From assembly GCA_963707275.1 (NCBI GenBank), contig CAVPPH010000001.1, forward strand, positions 248,001 to 312,000: a stretch of 64,000 nucleotides of DNA, in the 5' to 3' direction. The DNA is from JACKBK01 sp963707275. GTDB taxonomy: Bacteria; Chloroflexota; Anaerolineae; JAAEKA01. The notes beneath the pieces were generated by a model. That model did no database searches and was not told the DNA's origin. It worked only from the letters and a program-made list of their open reading frames with translations. Below are positions 10,311 to 20,963 of this stretch, in pieces. Position 1 is the stretch's first letter. Each line of letters opens with the position of its first letter. The position numbers and the translations under genes are program-made.

Positions 10311-12199
10311 GGCTTTCCTCCTGAAGGCGTGTTGTCTGCGCTCGCTCCAACGGCGCGCTCTATGTCAATGGATGGAAGGTACAAGTGGCGCAAAGGTGGA
10401 ACTGGGCTGTAGCGCAAGATTACCCCCTGGTAGCCGACCGCCCAGCCGTCGTTTTCGACCATGTCCATTGACCGGATTGGCTCATCCGTCGGTCCGGGAA
10501 CCCGCACCCACGTGCGTCCATTGCCGTACAAAATAGCGTTCGTTCCGCTTCCGATATTCTCTCCCGCGGCCCAGACGTGAGGAGGCGCTGCCAGGCTCAC
10601 TGAGACAAGGTAGTCCGGGAAGGGGTTGGCAACCTGGCTCCAGATCTGGTCATTCCAGTGCAACGTGAGCCCGCCGCCACCAACGGCCCAGCCATCGGTG
10701 GAAGACACTATACTGATCGAACTCAAACCGGTGGGTGCGGAAACCTCGGACCAGGCAACACCGTCCCAATGCAACATCCCGTGGTAGCCCACCGCCCAGC
10801 CGTCGTCTGATGACACCATGGCCACGGACTGGAGGTTTCCCTGGTCGATGGGGCACTCGACCTCGGTCCACGCAACGCCGTCCCAGTGCAGGATCACGCA
10901 CGTGGAGCTGTGGCGTGATCCGACCGCCCAGCCGTCGACCGCCGACAGCATGTCTACGTCGGAAAGCCACTTGGAAGTTGGGCTGTCTATCAGGCTCCAG
11001 GCGACGCCATCCCAATGCATGATGGTTCCTTCGTTGCCGACGGCCCATGCGTCCTCAGGCGAGACAACGGCTACCGCCTCGAGATTCGTATCGGAAGGGC
11101 TGTTCGCCTGCTGCCAGGCAATTCCGTCCCAATGCAGGATCACGTCATCGCCAACAGCCCACCCGTCGTTGACGCTGCCCATATCCACGGATTGCAGTTC
11201 GTGATTCGGCAGCGCGCCAGCAGGCAATGACCACCCGATGCCATCCCAGTGCAGAAGCTGGCCGCCGTCGCCTCCTGTCCAGACATCGACCGTGGACACA
11301 GCATCGACAGCGTACAGGTAGCCCGCGGCTGGGTTGGGCTGCTGGGCCCAGGCGTTGCCGTCCCAATGAAGGATTGTGTTGTTGCCCACTGCCCAGCCGT
11401 CCTCCGGCGACAGCATGGACACTGAATCGAGAGCGTAGAGGCCTGGAATGTAGGGAACTGCGACGCTGGACCAGGAGACCCCGTCCCAGTGGAGAGCAAT
11501 ACCACGATAGCTTTTGGATCCCACGATCCAGCCGTCCTCAGGCGAGATCATCGACACGGCGTTCAACGAAGAATACGGTACCGGGTTGGTGACCTCTGCC
11601 CAGACGCTACCGTCCCAATGTAGAATGTATCTCTCACCCACGGCCCACCCGTCGTCGCTCGACACCATTTCGACGTCCCTGAGCCAGGAGCGCGTGACCG
11701 GACTGGCGACCTGGCTCCAAAGCTGGCCGTCCCAGTGCAGGGTCGTTGCGTAGCCCACCGCCCAGCCATCCGTGGCCGACACCATATCGACGCCGCGCAG
11801 CGTCCAGGATGCGTCCCCTGTGTCGATCTCGTTCCAGGTCTCGCCGTCCCAATGGATTATCGTCTGGTCGCCCACTGCCCAGCCGTCGGTCGGCGTCGCC
11901 ATGCTGACCGAATACAAGTCCTGGTTCGTCGGACTGTCGAAGGAGCGCCACGTCGTTCCGTTCCAGTGCATGATCACCCCGCCGGCGCCGACTGCCCAGC
12001 CCTTATACTCGGATTGCATGTCCAGCCCATTGATCCGCGCCCTGCACGGCACCAGTCCCGGTTGCGTCCAGCAATGCCAGGCGCCCGGTGGAATGCCGGT
12101 CGGCTGTTCCGCCTGGCCCGCGGCCGGCGGAGCAGCCCTCACGCTCAACAGCAGCATTGCCGTCGCCATCAACCAACCCACTTTAGCGACTGTTCGCAT
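10307..12199 (-). CDS. Secreted 14-repeat 'GWAVG' beta-propeller protein (YCF48/BNR-like), copy 2
   Basis: This is an uninterrupted frame of 630 residues. It has a signal peptide (LMATAMLLLSVRAAPPAAGQ), a conserved opening (GAWHCWTQPGLVPCRARI), then fourteen repeats of about 40 residues with DGWAVG..ILHWDG cores. The C-terminus contains HLYLPSIDIERA followed by a 16-residue polar extension, so the YLP motif is internal here. The start overlaps the end of the upstream paralogue by 17 bases and the stop overlaps the downstream start by four. The three paralogues are therefore probably made together. This copy is the best template for the repeat because it carries no frame change. Function is not assignable beyond a probable extracellular binding scaffold. 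Confidence 0.85.
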   Translation of the reverse strand: MRTVAKVGWLMATAMLLLSVRAAPPAAGQAEQPTGIPPGAWHCWTQPGLVPCRARINGLDMQSEYKGWAVGAGGVIMHWNGTTWRSFDSPTNQDLYSVSMATPTDGWAVGDQTIIHWDGETWNEIDTGDASWTLRGVDMVSATDGWAVGYATTLHWDGQLWSQVASPVTRSWLRDVEMVSSDDGWAVGERYILHWDGSVWAEVTNPVPYSSLNAVSMISPEDGWIVGSKSYRGIALHWDGVSWSSVAVPYIPGLYALDSVSMLSPEDGWAVGNNTILHWDGNAWAQQPNPAAGYLYAVDAVSTVDVWTGGDGGQLLHWDGIGWSLPAGALPNHELQSVDMGSVNDGWAVGDDVILHWDGIAWQQANSPSDTNLEAVAVVSPEDAWAVGNEGTIMHWDGVAWSLIDSPTSKWLSDVDMLSAVDGWAVGSRHSSTCVILHWDGVAWTEVECPIDQGNLQSVAMVSSDDGWAVGYHGMLHWDGVAWSEVSAPTGLSSISIVSSTDGWAVGGGGLTLHWNDQIWSQVANPFPDYLVSVSLAAPPHVWAAGENIGSGTNAILYGNGRTWVRVPGPTDEPIRSMDMVENDGWAVGYQGVILRYSPVPPLRHLYLPSIDIERAVGASADNTPSGGKP

Positions 12200-14223
12200 G
12201 AAAGTCCTCCTGTTCGTGTTCGATCATGGGCAAATAGACCCGCGCGGTGGGGAGTGGGCCGGTGTAGCGCAGGATCACGCCGTCGCCGACGGCCCAGCCG
12301 CCCGCGGAGGGTTTCAGCGCCACCCCGTTCAAGTGCCGGGAAGTCGGGTTGGCTGCGCGCGACCAGGCGCTGCCGTCCCACTGCTGGATTCCATTGCCGA
12401 CGGACCACACACTCCACGGCGAGAGCGCGGTCACGCTTTGCGCCGAGCCGATGGGCGCCGCGTTCATGTTGCTCCAGACCCGACCATCCCAGTGCAGGAA
12501 AGCGCTGCCGCCCACCGCCCAGCCATCCTGTGCCGATAGCATGGCCACCGACGACAGATCGAACCACGTCGGGCTGACCATCTGATCCCAGCTTGAGCCA
12601 TCCCAGCGCAGGATGCACCCATGCGCGCCCACCGCCCAGCCGTCGGTGGCCGAGACCATCGCGACGGCATTCAGGGAACAGCGCGCGGCAGGCGCCTCGC
12701 TCCAGCGAACGCCATCCCAATGCAGCATGGTCGTGTCGCCGACCGCCCAGCCATCGTCCGGTGCGGCCATGGAGATCGACCTCAACCGGCCGCCGGGCGT
12801 GTCGGGAAACAGCTTCCACCTCTGCCCATTCCAGCGCAGGATGATCGAGTAACCTTCTGCGCCTCCCGCGATCCAACCATCGTCTATCGATACCATGTCA
12901 ATGGCATTGAGCGTCTCCGTCAACGGATGGGTCAACGGATTGTCTATCTCCTGCCAGGTCAGTCCATCCCAGTTCAGGATCGTGCCCGGATTGCCGCCTA
13001 CTGCCCAGGCGTCGTCTGGTGACACCAGGTCGACCGACTGCAACGTGACGCCGGCGCCGGCGCCAGGATGGGTTTGCTCGACCCACGACTCGCCATTCCA
13101 TTGCAGGATTGTTTCATTACCGCTCGCAGCCCAGGCACTGTTGGGAGATACGGCGGCGATTGAGATCAGGCCGGCATCTATCGTGTCGGGCACCTCGGTC
13201 CAGGCGGAGCCATCCCAGCGTAACACTGGGGCCAGATGCTGCCCAGTCATGTAATCGTAACCGCTCCCGACTGCCCAGCCGTCAGACGGCGATACCATGG
13301 AAAGTGCATGGAGATGAGCGGAGGTTGGAGCGAGCACGCGCGTCCATTCCTGGCCATTCCAGTGCAGGATTGTGGCGAAATTGCCGGCTGGGTAGGCATA
13401 GCTTCCACCGACTGCCCACGCGTCGTCGGGAGCGATCACCTGGACACTGGACAAGTATTCCATATAGGAATAACCCGAACCGGGTGGGATATCCGTCGCC
13501 GTCCATGACTGTCCGTTCCAATGCCATACCACTGCGTTGTCGTAGTTGCCGTACGGGTTGAGAAAACCTCCCACCGCCCATCCGTCTACCGCCGAGAGCC
13601 ATGCTGACGTTGTAGAGGTTATCGGACCAGGTAGTGGCTTGTGCCGTCCAGTAGTCGCCATCCCAGTGCAAGATCGGGCTGTCCGGGCCCACTCCCCAAC
13701 CATCAGTCGGGCTGACCATCGATAGCGAAGTGAGTTCAGCGCCGGTCGGGTTGTCCACCTCGTTCCAGGCAACGCCGTCCCAATGCAGGATCACGCCGCT
13801 GCCCGCGGCCCAGCCATCTGTGGGGGACAGCATGTCGATGGCGTGCAGCGACGCCAGCGTCGGCGTCGGCACAGGCTGCCAGACCTGACCGTCCCAGTGC
13901 ATGATTGTGCCCGCCTCGCCGGCTGCCCAGGCGTCGGCTTCGGACAGGGCATCTACCGCATAAAGGTTGTGGTTGCACGGCACAGTCCCGGGCGTTGTCC
14001 AGCACTCCCATACACCGGGGGAACTGTCCGGCTGGCCTGGCAGCCGCACAACCTGAGCAGTGCTGTCCACCGCTGGATCTCTGGTGGCCTGGGTGCGTAG
14101 ACCTGCCGGCTCGGGAGGTGCGTTTGGCTGCGGAATCGCGGCGAACGTGCTTGCGTCCAGGCTTGGTCCAACGAACGCCCACAAGACAACCAGAATACCG
14201 GCAGTACAACGTGTGATGTTCAT
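12183..14223 (-). CDS. Secreted 14-repeat 'GWAVG' beta-propeller protein (YCF48/BNR-like), copy 1
   Basis: ATG at 14223 follows a strong GGAGGA site. The signal peptide (ITRCTAGILVVLWAFVGPSL) is followed by a variable Pro/Gln-rich segment and the conserved opening ECWTTPGTVPCNHNLYAVDA. Fourteen repeats follow: three in the first frame and eleven after a frame change near 13600. The end is ARVYLPMIEHEQEDFHANSR, again a YLP-type motif with a short polar extension. It is the first of three tandem paralogues, 12 bp downstream of the alpha/beta hydrolase gene and overlapping the next paralogue by 17 bases. The identical repeat number in all three copies suggests the propeller geometry is under selection. 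Confidence 0.75.
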
Positions 14224-14235
14224 GCTATCCTCCTT

Positions 14236-15220
14236 TCATTGCGTCAGGTTCTCCTTGAAGAAACCAACCAGTCGCTGCTCGAACTCCTGCGGATAGGCCG
14301 CCGGTATCTGCATGTGCTCGCCGTTCTCCGGGAACCAGGTGGTCACCTGCACGCCGGCCGCCTCGGCTGCAGCAGCCAGCAGCTCGCCCTGCGTGCTGTC
14401 GATGCGGGTGTCGGCGCGCGAGTGGATGATGTAGACGGGCCGTCCCGCGGCGGCTCGGATCGTCTCCACCGGGCTGCGGGCGAACAGGTTCTCGCCGGTG
14501 ACCAGGCTGCCCATGGCAAGGGTCGGGAAGGACAGGAAGGTCGGAATGCCGTTGCGCGCCAGTTCAGCCTTGATGATCTGCTGCAGATCGCCAAAGGTGG
14601 CGTGCAGGAAAAGGGCGGCCATGCGCGGTTCTTCGGCAAACGCGTAGTTGGCCATCGCGCCGCCCAGCGAGTTGGCGAAGATGCCGACGTTGGGCGGCGC
14701 AAAGCCCTTCTCGTTGACGACCCAGTCCCAGGCGCCCAGCACGTCGTGGTACTCGTCGTTGCCGATGGTCGAGCGCAGGTCGTCGACCGTCGAACTCGCC
14801 GGTGTCGCGCACGTCGATCACCAGCACGTTGAAGCCGTTGCGCCACAGCATCCCGGCCGGAACCAGCGCTGAGATCGAGTTCTTGCAGCCGCCCAGCCCG
14901 TCCAGGACGATCACAGCCGGCGCGGTCGGGTCGGCAGCTTGGTTCGCTATCCACCAGCCCGCGACCTCGAACCCCGGCTGGCGGCTGGGAAAGGTCACCG
15001 GCTCGTAGGGCGACATGAAGTAGGGTGTGACGTCGAAGTCCGCCGGCCAGTCAGGCAGCAGCGCGAAGTTGTCGGGCCGGTTGGCCTGGTGCTCGTCGCA
15101 CGAGCCGGTGACGTTGCCCAGCTTGTCGTAGATGGCGTAGCCCGCGCCGAAGTACGCGACCACCAGCAGGACGACCAGCGCGATCGCGACGCCGATCAGG
15201 ATCTTGCTTCGTGTCTTCAC
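14236..15220 (-). CDS. Membrane-anchored alpha/beta hydrolase
   Basis: GTG at 15220 sits six bases after GGAGG and overlaps the TGA of the upstream gene (GTGA), so translation is probably coupled. An N-terminal membrane helix (ILIGVAIALVVLLVVAYFGA) precedes a hydrolase domain outside the cytoplasm. The likely nucleophile is Ser in FANSLGGAMAN (about 14665). The likely acid is Asp in HSRADTRI and the likely base is His in NGEHMQIP, in the order usual for this fold. A frame change near 14785 splits the gene; both halves read as one domain (VIVLDGLGG to FFKENLTQ). The substrate is unknown. Lipid, ester or peptide hydrolysis is possible, and the company of exported proteins hints at an envelope role. 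Confidence 0.8.
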
Positions 15221-17368
15221 AGGTTGCCTCCAGTTGTAGTTTGATCATCGTGTCTGCGACTTGCGCGCCTGCGCGAACTAGCGCCAACAACAAGCGCGGC
15301 CGCCAGCAGCCCCGCCGCAATCCAATTCGATACGCGCACGTCGGAGCATTCTTTTTCCGCCGCGAAAGCTCGCAGCGCAACCGCGGTCGTCGAGGTCGAC
15401 CCGCCGTGGTAGACGAACGCTGCACCCTCGTCGATCTCGCTCTGGTCGTACCACAACGCGCCGATAGCGATGTCGTCATAGCCATCGCCGTTGATGTCAC
15501 CAGCGTGGCCGGGACCGGAGTAGCCAAACAGCGCTCCTTCCTGATTGCCTTCGGCCGTCCAGTCTGGCAACTCAGGCAGCCCTGATGCCGACCCGCGGTA
15601 GAGATAAACGCGGCCCTCGTTCTCCTCGCCGGCGTCGTAGGATGGCGATGCGATCATGAGGTCGGCGAAGCCGTCGCCGTTGACATCGCCGGCAGTGGAC
15701 GTGAACATGCCGAACGTGGCGTAAGGTTGATTTCCCTCGACCATCCAGTCGTGGACGCTGCTCAGGCCGGCTGCTGAGCCAAGATACACAAAGGCTGCAC
15801 CCTCGTAAGTCTCACCGTCGGTGTAGAAGCGCGTGCCAACGACCACATCCGCGAAACCGTCGCCGTTTACATCTCCTGCCGTCGAGATTGACGTGCCAAA
15901 CTCGGCGCCAGTCTGATCCGACTCGGCAGTCCAGGCTGGAGCCGTTGCCAGTCCTTCGGCCGATCCGAGATACAGAAACGCGCCGCCTTCGTTGGTTTGG
16001 CCGTGATCGTAGCGCAGCGCGGTCGACGATCGCGTCGTCGTAGCCGTCGCCGTTGACGTCGCCGGCCGTGCTGGTGAGCCCGAACAGCGCGCCAGCCTGA
16101 TCCGACTCGGCATCCCAGTCGGGCACACTGCCCAGCCCTGCTGCCGTCCCCAGGAAAAGGAACACTTTGCCCTCATCCACCTGTCCAGAATCGTAGCGCG
16201 GCGCGCCAACCAGAACGTCGCTGTAGCCGTCGTCGTTGACATCGCCAGCCGCGCTGACGAGGCCGAGCCGGGCGCCATCCTGGTCGCTTTCCCAGGTCCA
16301 AGCCGGCGTTTCGGCCAGCCCGCCGGGCGAGCCCAGATAAAGATAGGCACAGCCCTCGTCGACCTGGCCGTTCGTGTACCAAGGCGCTGCTATGATCACA
16401 TCTGCGTAGCCGTCGCCGTTGATGTCGCCGGCAGTCGAGGCGCTGTAACCGAAGTAGGCGCCGGGCGCATCGCTCTCGGCGCACCAGTCCGGCTGCGCAG
16501 GAAGGCCGGCGGCGGAGCCGTGGTAGACGCAGACGCGACCCTCGTCGATCTGGCCGTTGTCGTACCACTCGCTGCTGACCAGCAGGTCGTCGAATCCGTC
16601 GCCGTTGACGTCGCCCGCGCTGGTGGCGGCGCGCCCCATGCGTGCCCCTGCCTGGCCGCCGAACGTTGACCAATCGGGCGGCGGGCTGGGCGAAGCAGCC
16701 GGTTCTTCGTAGGTGACCACCAGCCGGGCAGCGTAGCTTGAACCACTGCGGTCGTAGGCAAAGACCCGCCGGTGGAGCCAGTTGCCCGTCGGCGTGCCCA
16801 CGTTTTCGGTGATGACTGCCAGCGCGTTGCCGCTCTCCCAGTCGTCGCGGTCTACGATGGCCTGGACGATCTCGGTCAGCGGCGGGCTGACCCGGGTTTC
16901 GCCCACCGTCCACGGGTCGTCGGGGGTGATCAGCCAATCAACCGTGACGTCGGGGATCAGAGGACGATCCACCGGTCGGCTGGCGTCACTGAAGGTGAGC
17001 GCGTTGCCGCTGGCCTCGCCGCGAAAGCGGACCGTCATAGTGCCGATGTATGGGCCGTCCACCGTGAAGTGGAGGTAGGCATCGACGATGGCCGCACCGC
17101 GCGGGATCGGCACGGCGGTGAAGCGGAAGCCGCTGGTGATGTCCGTGCCGTCGGCGCACTGGCCAAAGTAGATCTCGTTGTTGCCCGTGCCATAGAAGCA
17201 CCAATCGCCCGCCGCATTGATCCCCGCGTCATCGCTGCTGGCAATGGTAGGGATCTCGATGGTGACGGTGGTTGGCGGTGCGGCTGGCTGGGCCAGGGAT
17301 TGCGAAGCACCTGGGGCCAGCAGCGCGAGGACGAGGAAAACGGTGAACGTAAGATACTTGGTGGACAT
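15217..17368 (-). CDS. Secreted FG-GAP (seven-repeat) protein with N-terminal jelly-roll-like domain and C-terminal membrane anchor
   Basis: ATG at 17368 opens a signal peptide with the cluster's shared leader (LVLALLAPGASQSLAQPAAP). A domain of about 200 residues follows (TVTIEIPTIASSDDAGINAA to SYAARLVVTYE). It resembles DNRLRE/CBM96-like jelly-rolls by its closing LVVTYE and spacing; this assignment is tentative. Then come exactly seven FG-GAP repeats with D-x-NGDG-x-D calcium loops (for example GDVNGDGFDDLLV), one complete propeller. The C-terminus is a membrane helix plus Arg cluster (AAGLLAAALVVGASSRRRAS), so this protein is probably membrane-anchored rather than released. A frame change lies near 16025, between repeats four and five. 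Confidence 0.8.
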
Positions 17369-17495
17369 GAGTTGAGCCTTCTAGTATGGTGATGTGGATG
17401 GAAGGACGGGCAAATCAATCGCCCATCCTTCCGGTTCGTCAGGTCATTTCCGGTTTCTCATGGCGATCGGCAGCAAGAACAGGTCGCCGCCATGA

Positions 17496-19871
17496 TCAGA
17501 GTATACGGTGCTGCGGTCGTCCATTGAGCGACGTTGCTACGGGATGGGCCAACCCCACCAGCGTGCCGACCCGCTGGATGTCTACGACGGTGATCACGCC
17601 GTCGCCGTCCTGGTCGTATGGCTCCGTGGCCAGTTGTCCCCAGAGATCGGCGACGATGACGATGTCGTCCACATCCACCGTCCCATCGCCGTCGAAGTCG
17701 CAACAGGGTTGGTCGCTGCTCATCTCTAGCTTCGTCACGAATGCGTCGTAGCGGCCGCCATTGAATGTTGGATCTAAGGCCTCCGGCGTGGTCGGGAAGT
17801 CGCTGGAACTGGTGTCGCCCAAAACATAGGCGCGGCTCATACTGTCAACAGTGACGGCTTTGCCATAGTCGTCCGAGCTGCCGCCCAGGAAGGTGGCGTA
17901 GTCCAGCCCGCTGCCGGCCGTGTTGCAGCATAACCACAAAGGCATCGACGCCGCCGTTGAATGTTGGATCGAAGGCGTCCGGCGCTGTAGGAAAGTCGCT
18001 GGAAGCGGTAAGGCCCGTAACATAGGCACGGCCAAACCCGTCCACGGCCATGGCGTAGACGCTGTCCCAGCCGCTACCGCCCAGGAATGTGGCGTAGTCG
18101 AGCCCGCTGCCAGGCGCATTCAGCTTGGCTACGAAGCCGTCCCGACCGCCATGGTAGCTCGGATCGAAGGTGCCCGGCGTAGCAGGGAAGTCGCTAGAGC
18201 TTGTCCAGCCCGAAACATAGGCGCGGCCCGTCCCGTCCACGGCGATGGCGGTGCCGCTGTCGTCGCTGCTGCCACCCAGGTAGGTGGCGTAATCCAGCTC
18301 GTTGCCGGTCGCGTTTAACCTGACCAGGAAGGCATCACCGTCGCTGTTGTAGCTCGGATCGAAAGTACCAGGTGTGGTAGGGAAATCGCTGGAGCTTGTC
18401 CAGCCCGAAACATAAGCGCTGCTTGCCCCGTCAACGGCGATGCCCCAGCCGACGTCGCTGCCGCTGCCGCCCAGGAAGGTGGCGTAGTTGAGCCCACTAC
18501 CGGTCGCGTTCGACCTGGCCACAAAGGCGTCGTAACCGCCGTTGTGGCTTGGGTCGAAGGCCCCCGTTGTGGTCGGGAAGTTGTTTGAGCCGGTCTCGCC
18601 CGTCACTGTAGCGCGGCCCGTCGTGTCTGTGGCGATGGCGTATCCATAGTCGCCATCGCTGCCACCCAGGAAAGTGGCGTAGTCGAGCCCGCTGCCAGTC
18701 GTGTTCAACCTGGCCACGAAGGCATCGTCGTAGCCGCCATTGTGGCCAGTCTGGAAGGCGCCGGGAGTGGTTGGAAAGTTGGTGGAGCCGGTAAAGCCTG
18801 TTACATAAGCGCTGGCCTGTCCCGTCCACCGCGGTGGCGTATCCGATGTCCGAGCCGCTGCCACCCAGGAAGGTAGCGTAGTCGAGCCCGCTGCCGGTCG
18901 CGTTCAACCTGGCCACGAAGGCATCGCAGTTGCCGCCGTTGTGGCCGGTTTGGAAGGCGCCGGGCGTGATGGGAAAGTTGCTGGACCAAGTGCCACCCGT
19001 TAGGTACACGTGGTCTGTTGCATCTGTGGCGATAGCGTAACTCTCGTCGCTTTCAGCGCCACCCAGGAACGTGCTGTAGAGCAGGTCGGCGGGATCGTCG
19101 GCTGGGTGTGTAGGATAATGAGCGTCTAGGAAGGATTGCACCGTGAGCCTCCGGGATTTACCTTGATGAGAGACCCCAAACGCCTTGTAGGCGAACGGTG
19201 CGAATGGTAGGGTCATGGATAGGGAACCGCTATCCATAGCCATTATTAGCGCTGTTCCGTTGAGCATGGCGATGTCCGCACCCTCGATCTGTACGCGCAC
19301 CTGCTCGACTGGAACATCGGGCGTTGCCTCCAGTTGCCAGGCCTCGTCACGCCCACCCATCACTAGGTCGACGCCGGGGTAGAGATCGGCGTAGCGCACT
19401 CCGCTACAGACCGGCACGGCAGGATGCCACTGGTCAGGGTCGTTGCCGATGAAGTAGCTGACAGTGGTGGTCAGCGGGTCGAACGGCTCGATGCGCACGT
19501 TCGGGTTGCTGCCGGGGAAGGTGAGCTTGATGGCGGTCTGGGGAGAGGGGGTGAGGGGGGGAGTGGGGGAGGGGGAGAAAGCCTCTTCGTCTCCCATGCT
19601 ACCGCTCTCCTGCTCGGCCCCTCCGACCACCAGCCAGATGGCGTCCTCGGCCAGCCAGGTCGTGCCGGCGCCCAGGGGCGGGCCCCAGACCTGAAAGCGC
19701 GCGGCTTCCGGCCACTGGCCGGCGTTTTCGATGAAGAGCATGGAGCCGCTGGCAGTCGCAGACGCGGCAGCGGCTTGCGGTGCGGCTGGCTCGGCCAGGG
19801 ATCGGGATGCGCCTGGGGCCAGGAGCGCGATGACAAGCACGGCTACGAGGACGAACGCGGTGGGTAGACAT
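17496..19871 (-). CDS. Secreted SBBP-repeat propeller protein with dockerin-like C-terminus
   Basis: ATG at 19871 follows AAGGAGG. After a frame change around codon 5 the leader reads FVLVAVLVIALLAPGASRSL, matching its neighbours. The next domain (FIENAGQWPEAARFQVWG, GVDLVMGG) is the one usually found in front of SBBP repeats (DUF7948-like). Seven SBBP repeats follow (LDYATFLGGSGSD..A..VDG.G.AYVTG), one full ring. The end is a dockerin-like pair of calcium loops (DFDGDGTVDVDDI, DQDGDGVITVVDI). Frame changes lie near 18810 and 17930. The in-frame stop is at 17496; in another frame the coding sequence could extend to 17444 and end LFLLPIAMRNRK, like the YLPL tails elsewhere. A low-complexity G-rich insert lies at 19540-19600. 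Confidence 0.75.
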
Positions 19872-20260
19872 GGTTTAGCCTCCTTGCTGATTTCGAAGAG
19901 TGTATGCGGTTAAAACGTTTGCGGGCGCGGTTAGTGGTTACGCCAAAGAGGCGCAGCGACTGTCGTCGCTACGCCATGGCAACGGCAGCGACCAACCAGG
20001 ACGGTGGGCCGCCGATAATCTCGCCATAAGAACCCTCCTCAAATGGTAAAAACCACCCAATTAACACGAAACTGTAATCCCCCAGGAGTACGGCGCTGCG
20101 CCAGTGTGGAAAAGGAACCAGGAGACGGCTGGACATGCAGTGACCGCGCAACCTGGGAAAGCGGAGCAACGGCCGATACGATCCGTTCACTTCTATGTCA
20201 TCATAAGTTACGAATATGACAATCGGGTGAAAATACGCACAGAACCTCCTTGCAGTTTTG
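19872..20260. other. Intergenic region with two short minus-strand ORFs behind strong ribosome-binding sites
   Basis: No long gene was found. Twelve bases after the stop of the membrane-protein gene at 20261, a CCTCCTT complement (20245-20251) places AAGGAGG four bases before a GTG at 20240 that opens a 10-codon frame ending at 20208. A second site, GAGGAGGG, precedes an ATG at 20027. Either could be a leader peptide, or the remains of a gene truncated by a sequence error. Confidence 0.35.
19938..20027 (-). CDS. Possible 29-residue small protein or leader peptide
   Basis: The ATG at 20027 is preceded by GAGGAGGGTTCTT, one of the stronger ribosome-binding sites in the window. The frame encodes 29 residues beginning MARLSAAHRPGW, with several Trp and Arg, and ends in TAA at 19938. 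A six-base stem (AGCGAC/GTCGCT) lies near its 3' end. It sits 66 bp upstream of the SBBP gene. There is no homology I recognise, and it could be fortuitous. Confidence 0.25.
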   Translation of the reverse strand: MARLSAAHRPGWSLPLPWRSDDSRCASLA

Positions 20261-20893
20261 TCACAATTGCCTGGCCCACCGCGCTGCGCATTGTTCGGTC
20301 AGGAGCCGGACGCGCGGGCGCGCTCGATGAGCGCGCAAACTCAGCGGGTAAAGCGACAATCCCGCGACTACCAAGATAATGCCCAGTGCTACCCCAATCT
20401 GTGAGTTTCTTGGCCCGCAGAAGGTGCAGAGCGCAACTCGCGTCTTGGCGGAGCTGTGACGCGTCAAGTCAAATCCCCGGTCATCCAGACGTTCATACTC
20501 GCCCTCGCCCATCAGTCTTAGCACACCGACCGCGGCCCCTGGGTCGAGGTCTTCACAGGCCAAATCCTGCGGTCCGGAGAACGTTGCCAGACCCAGCACG
20601 GACTGCGCTGGATCACTGAAGATCACCGATGTTCGATCTCCCTCGCGTAGGATGTTGTCGCAATCCCAGCTAACCTGCTCCAGTGCAACCCACTGGCTCT
20701 CGCCGTCTGCCTGTACGGCGGCCGCGGCCGCGCTCAGCGCGAGCGATCTCGGCTGCATAGGCATACTCTGCATGTCTTGCCAGGATGCGATACCCAGGTA
20801 TCCGAAACACAAGGCTGTCATCAGACCGAACGCGCCCGCCAATCGCGGGTTTCCAACGAGCAGATTGGTTATCAGAGAAGTCAGCGTGTTCAT
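20261..20893 (-). CDS. Hypothetical membrane protein with two transmembrane helices
   Basis: ATG at 20893 follows GAGGAG. The 210-residue product has an N-terminal helix (LAGAFGLMTALCFGYLGIAS), an extracytoplasmic region of about 120 residues with at least five cysteines (for example CDNILREGDRTSV, CTFCGPRNSQ), and a second helix (IGVALGIILVVAGLSLYPLS) followed by a basic tail. This resembles DUF3592-like small membrane proteins in layout, though I cannot assign a family. It lies 70 bp downstream of the CDP-alcohol phosphatidyltransferase gene in the same direction. Confidence 0.65.
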   Translation of the reverse strand: MNTLTSLITNLLVGNPRLAGAFGLMTALCFGYLGIASWQDMQSMPMQPRSLALSAAAAAVQADGESQWVALEQVSWDCDNILREGDRTSVIFSDPAQSVLGLATFSGPQDLACEDLDPGAAVGVLRLMGEGEYERLDDRGFDLTRHSSAKTRVALCTFCGPRNSQIGVALGIILVVAGLSLYPLSLRAHRARPRVRLLTEQCAARWARQL

Positions 20894-20963
20894 TTCTCCT
20901 CCTCATAATCCAACTGTTAATCTCCACTTCTTTCCGGCAACTGGCTGATCAAGGTCAGGACTG

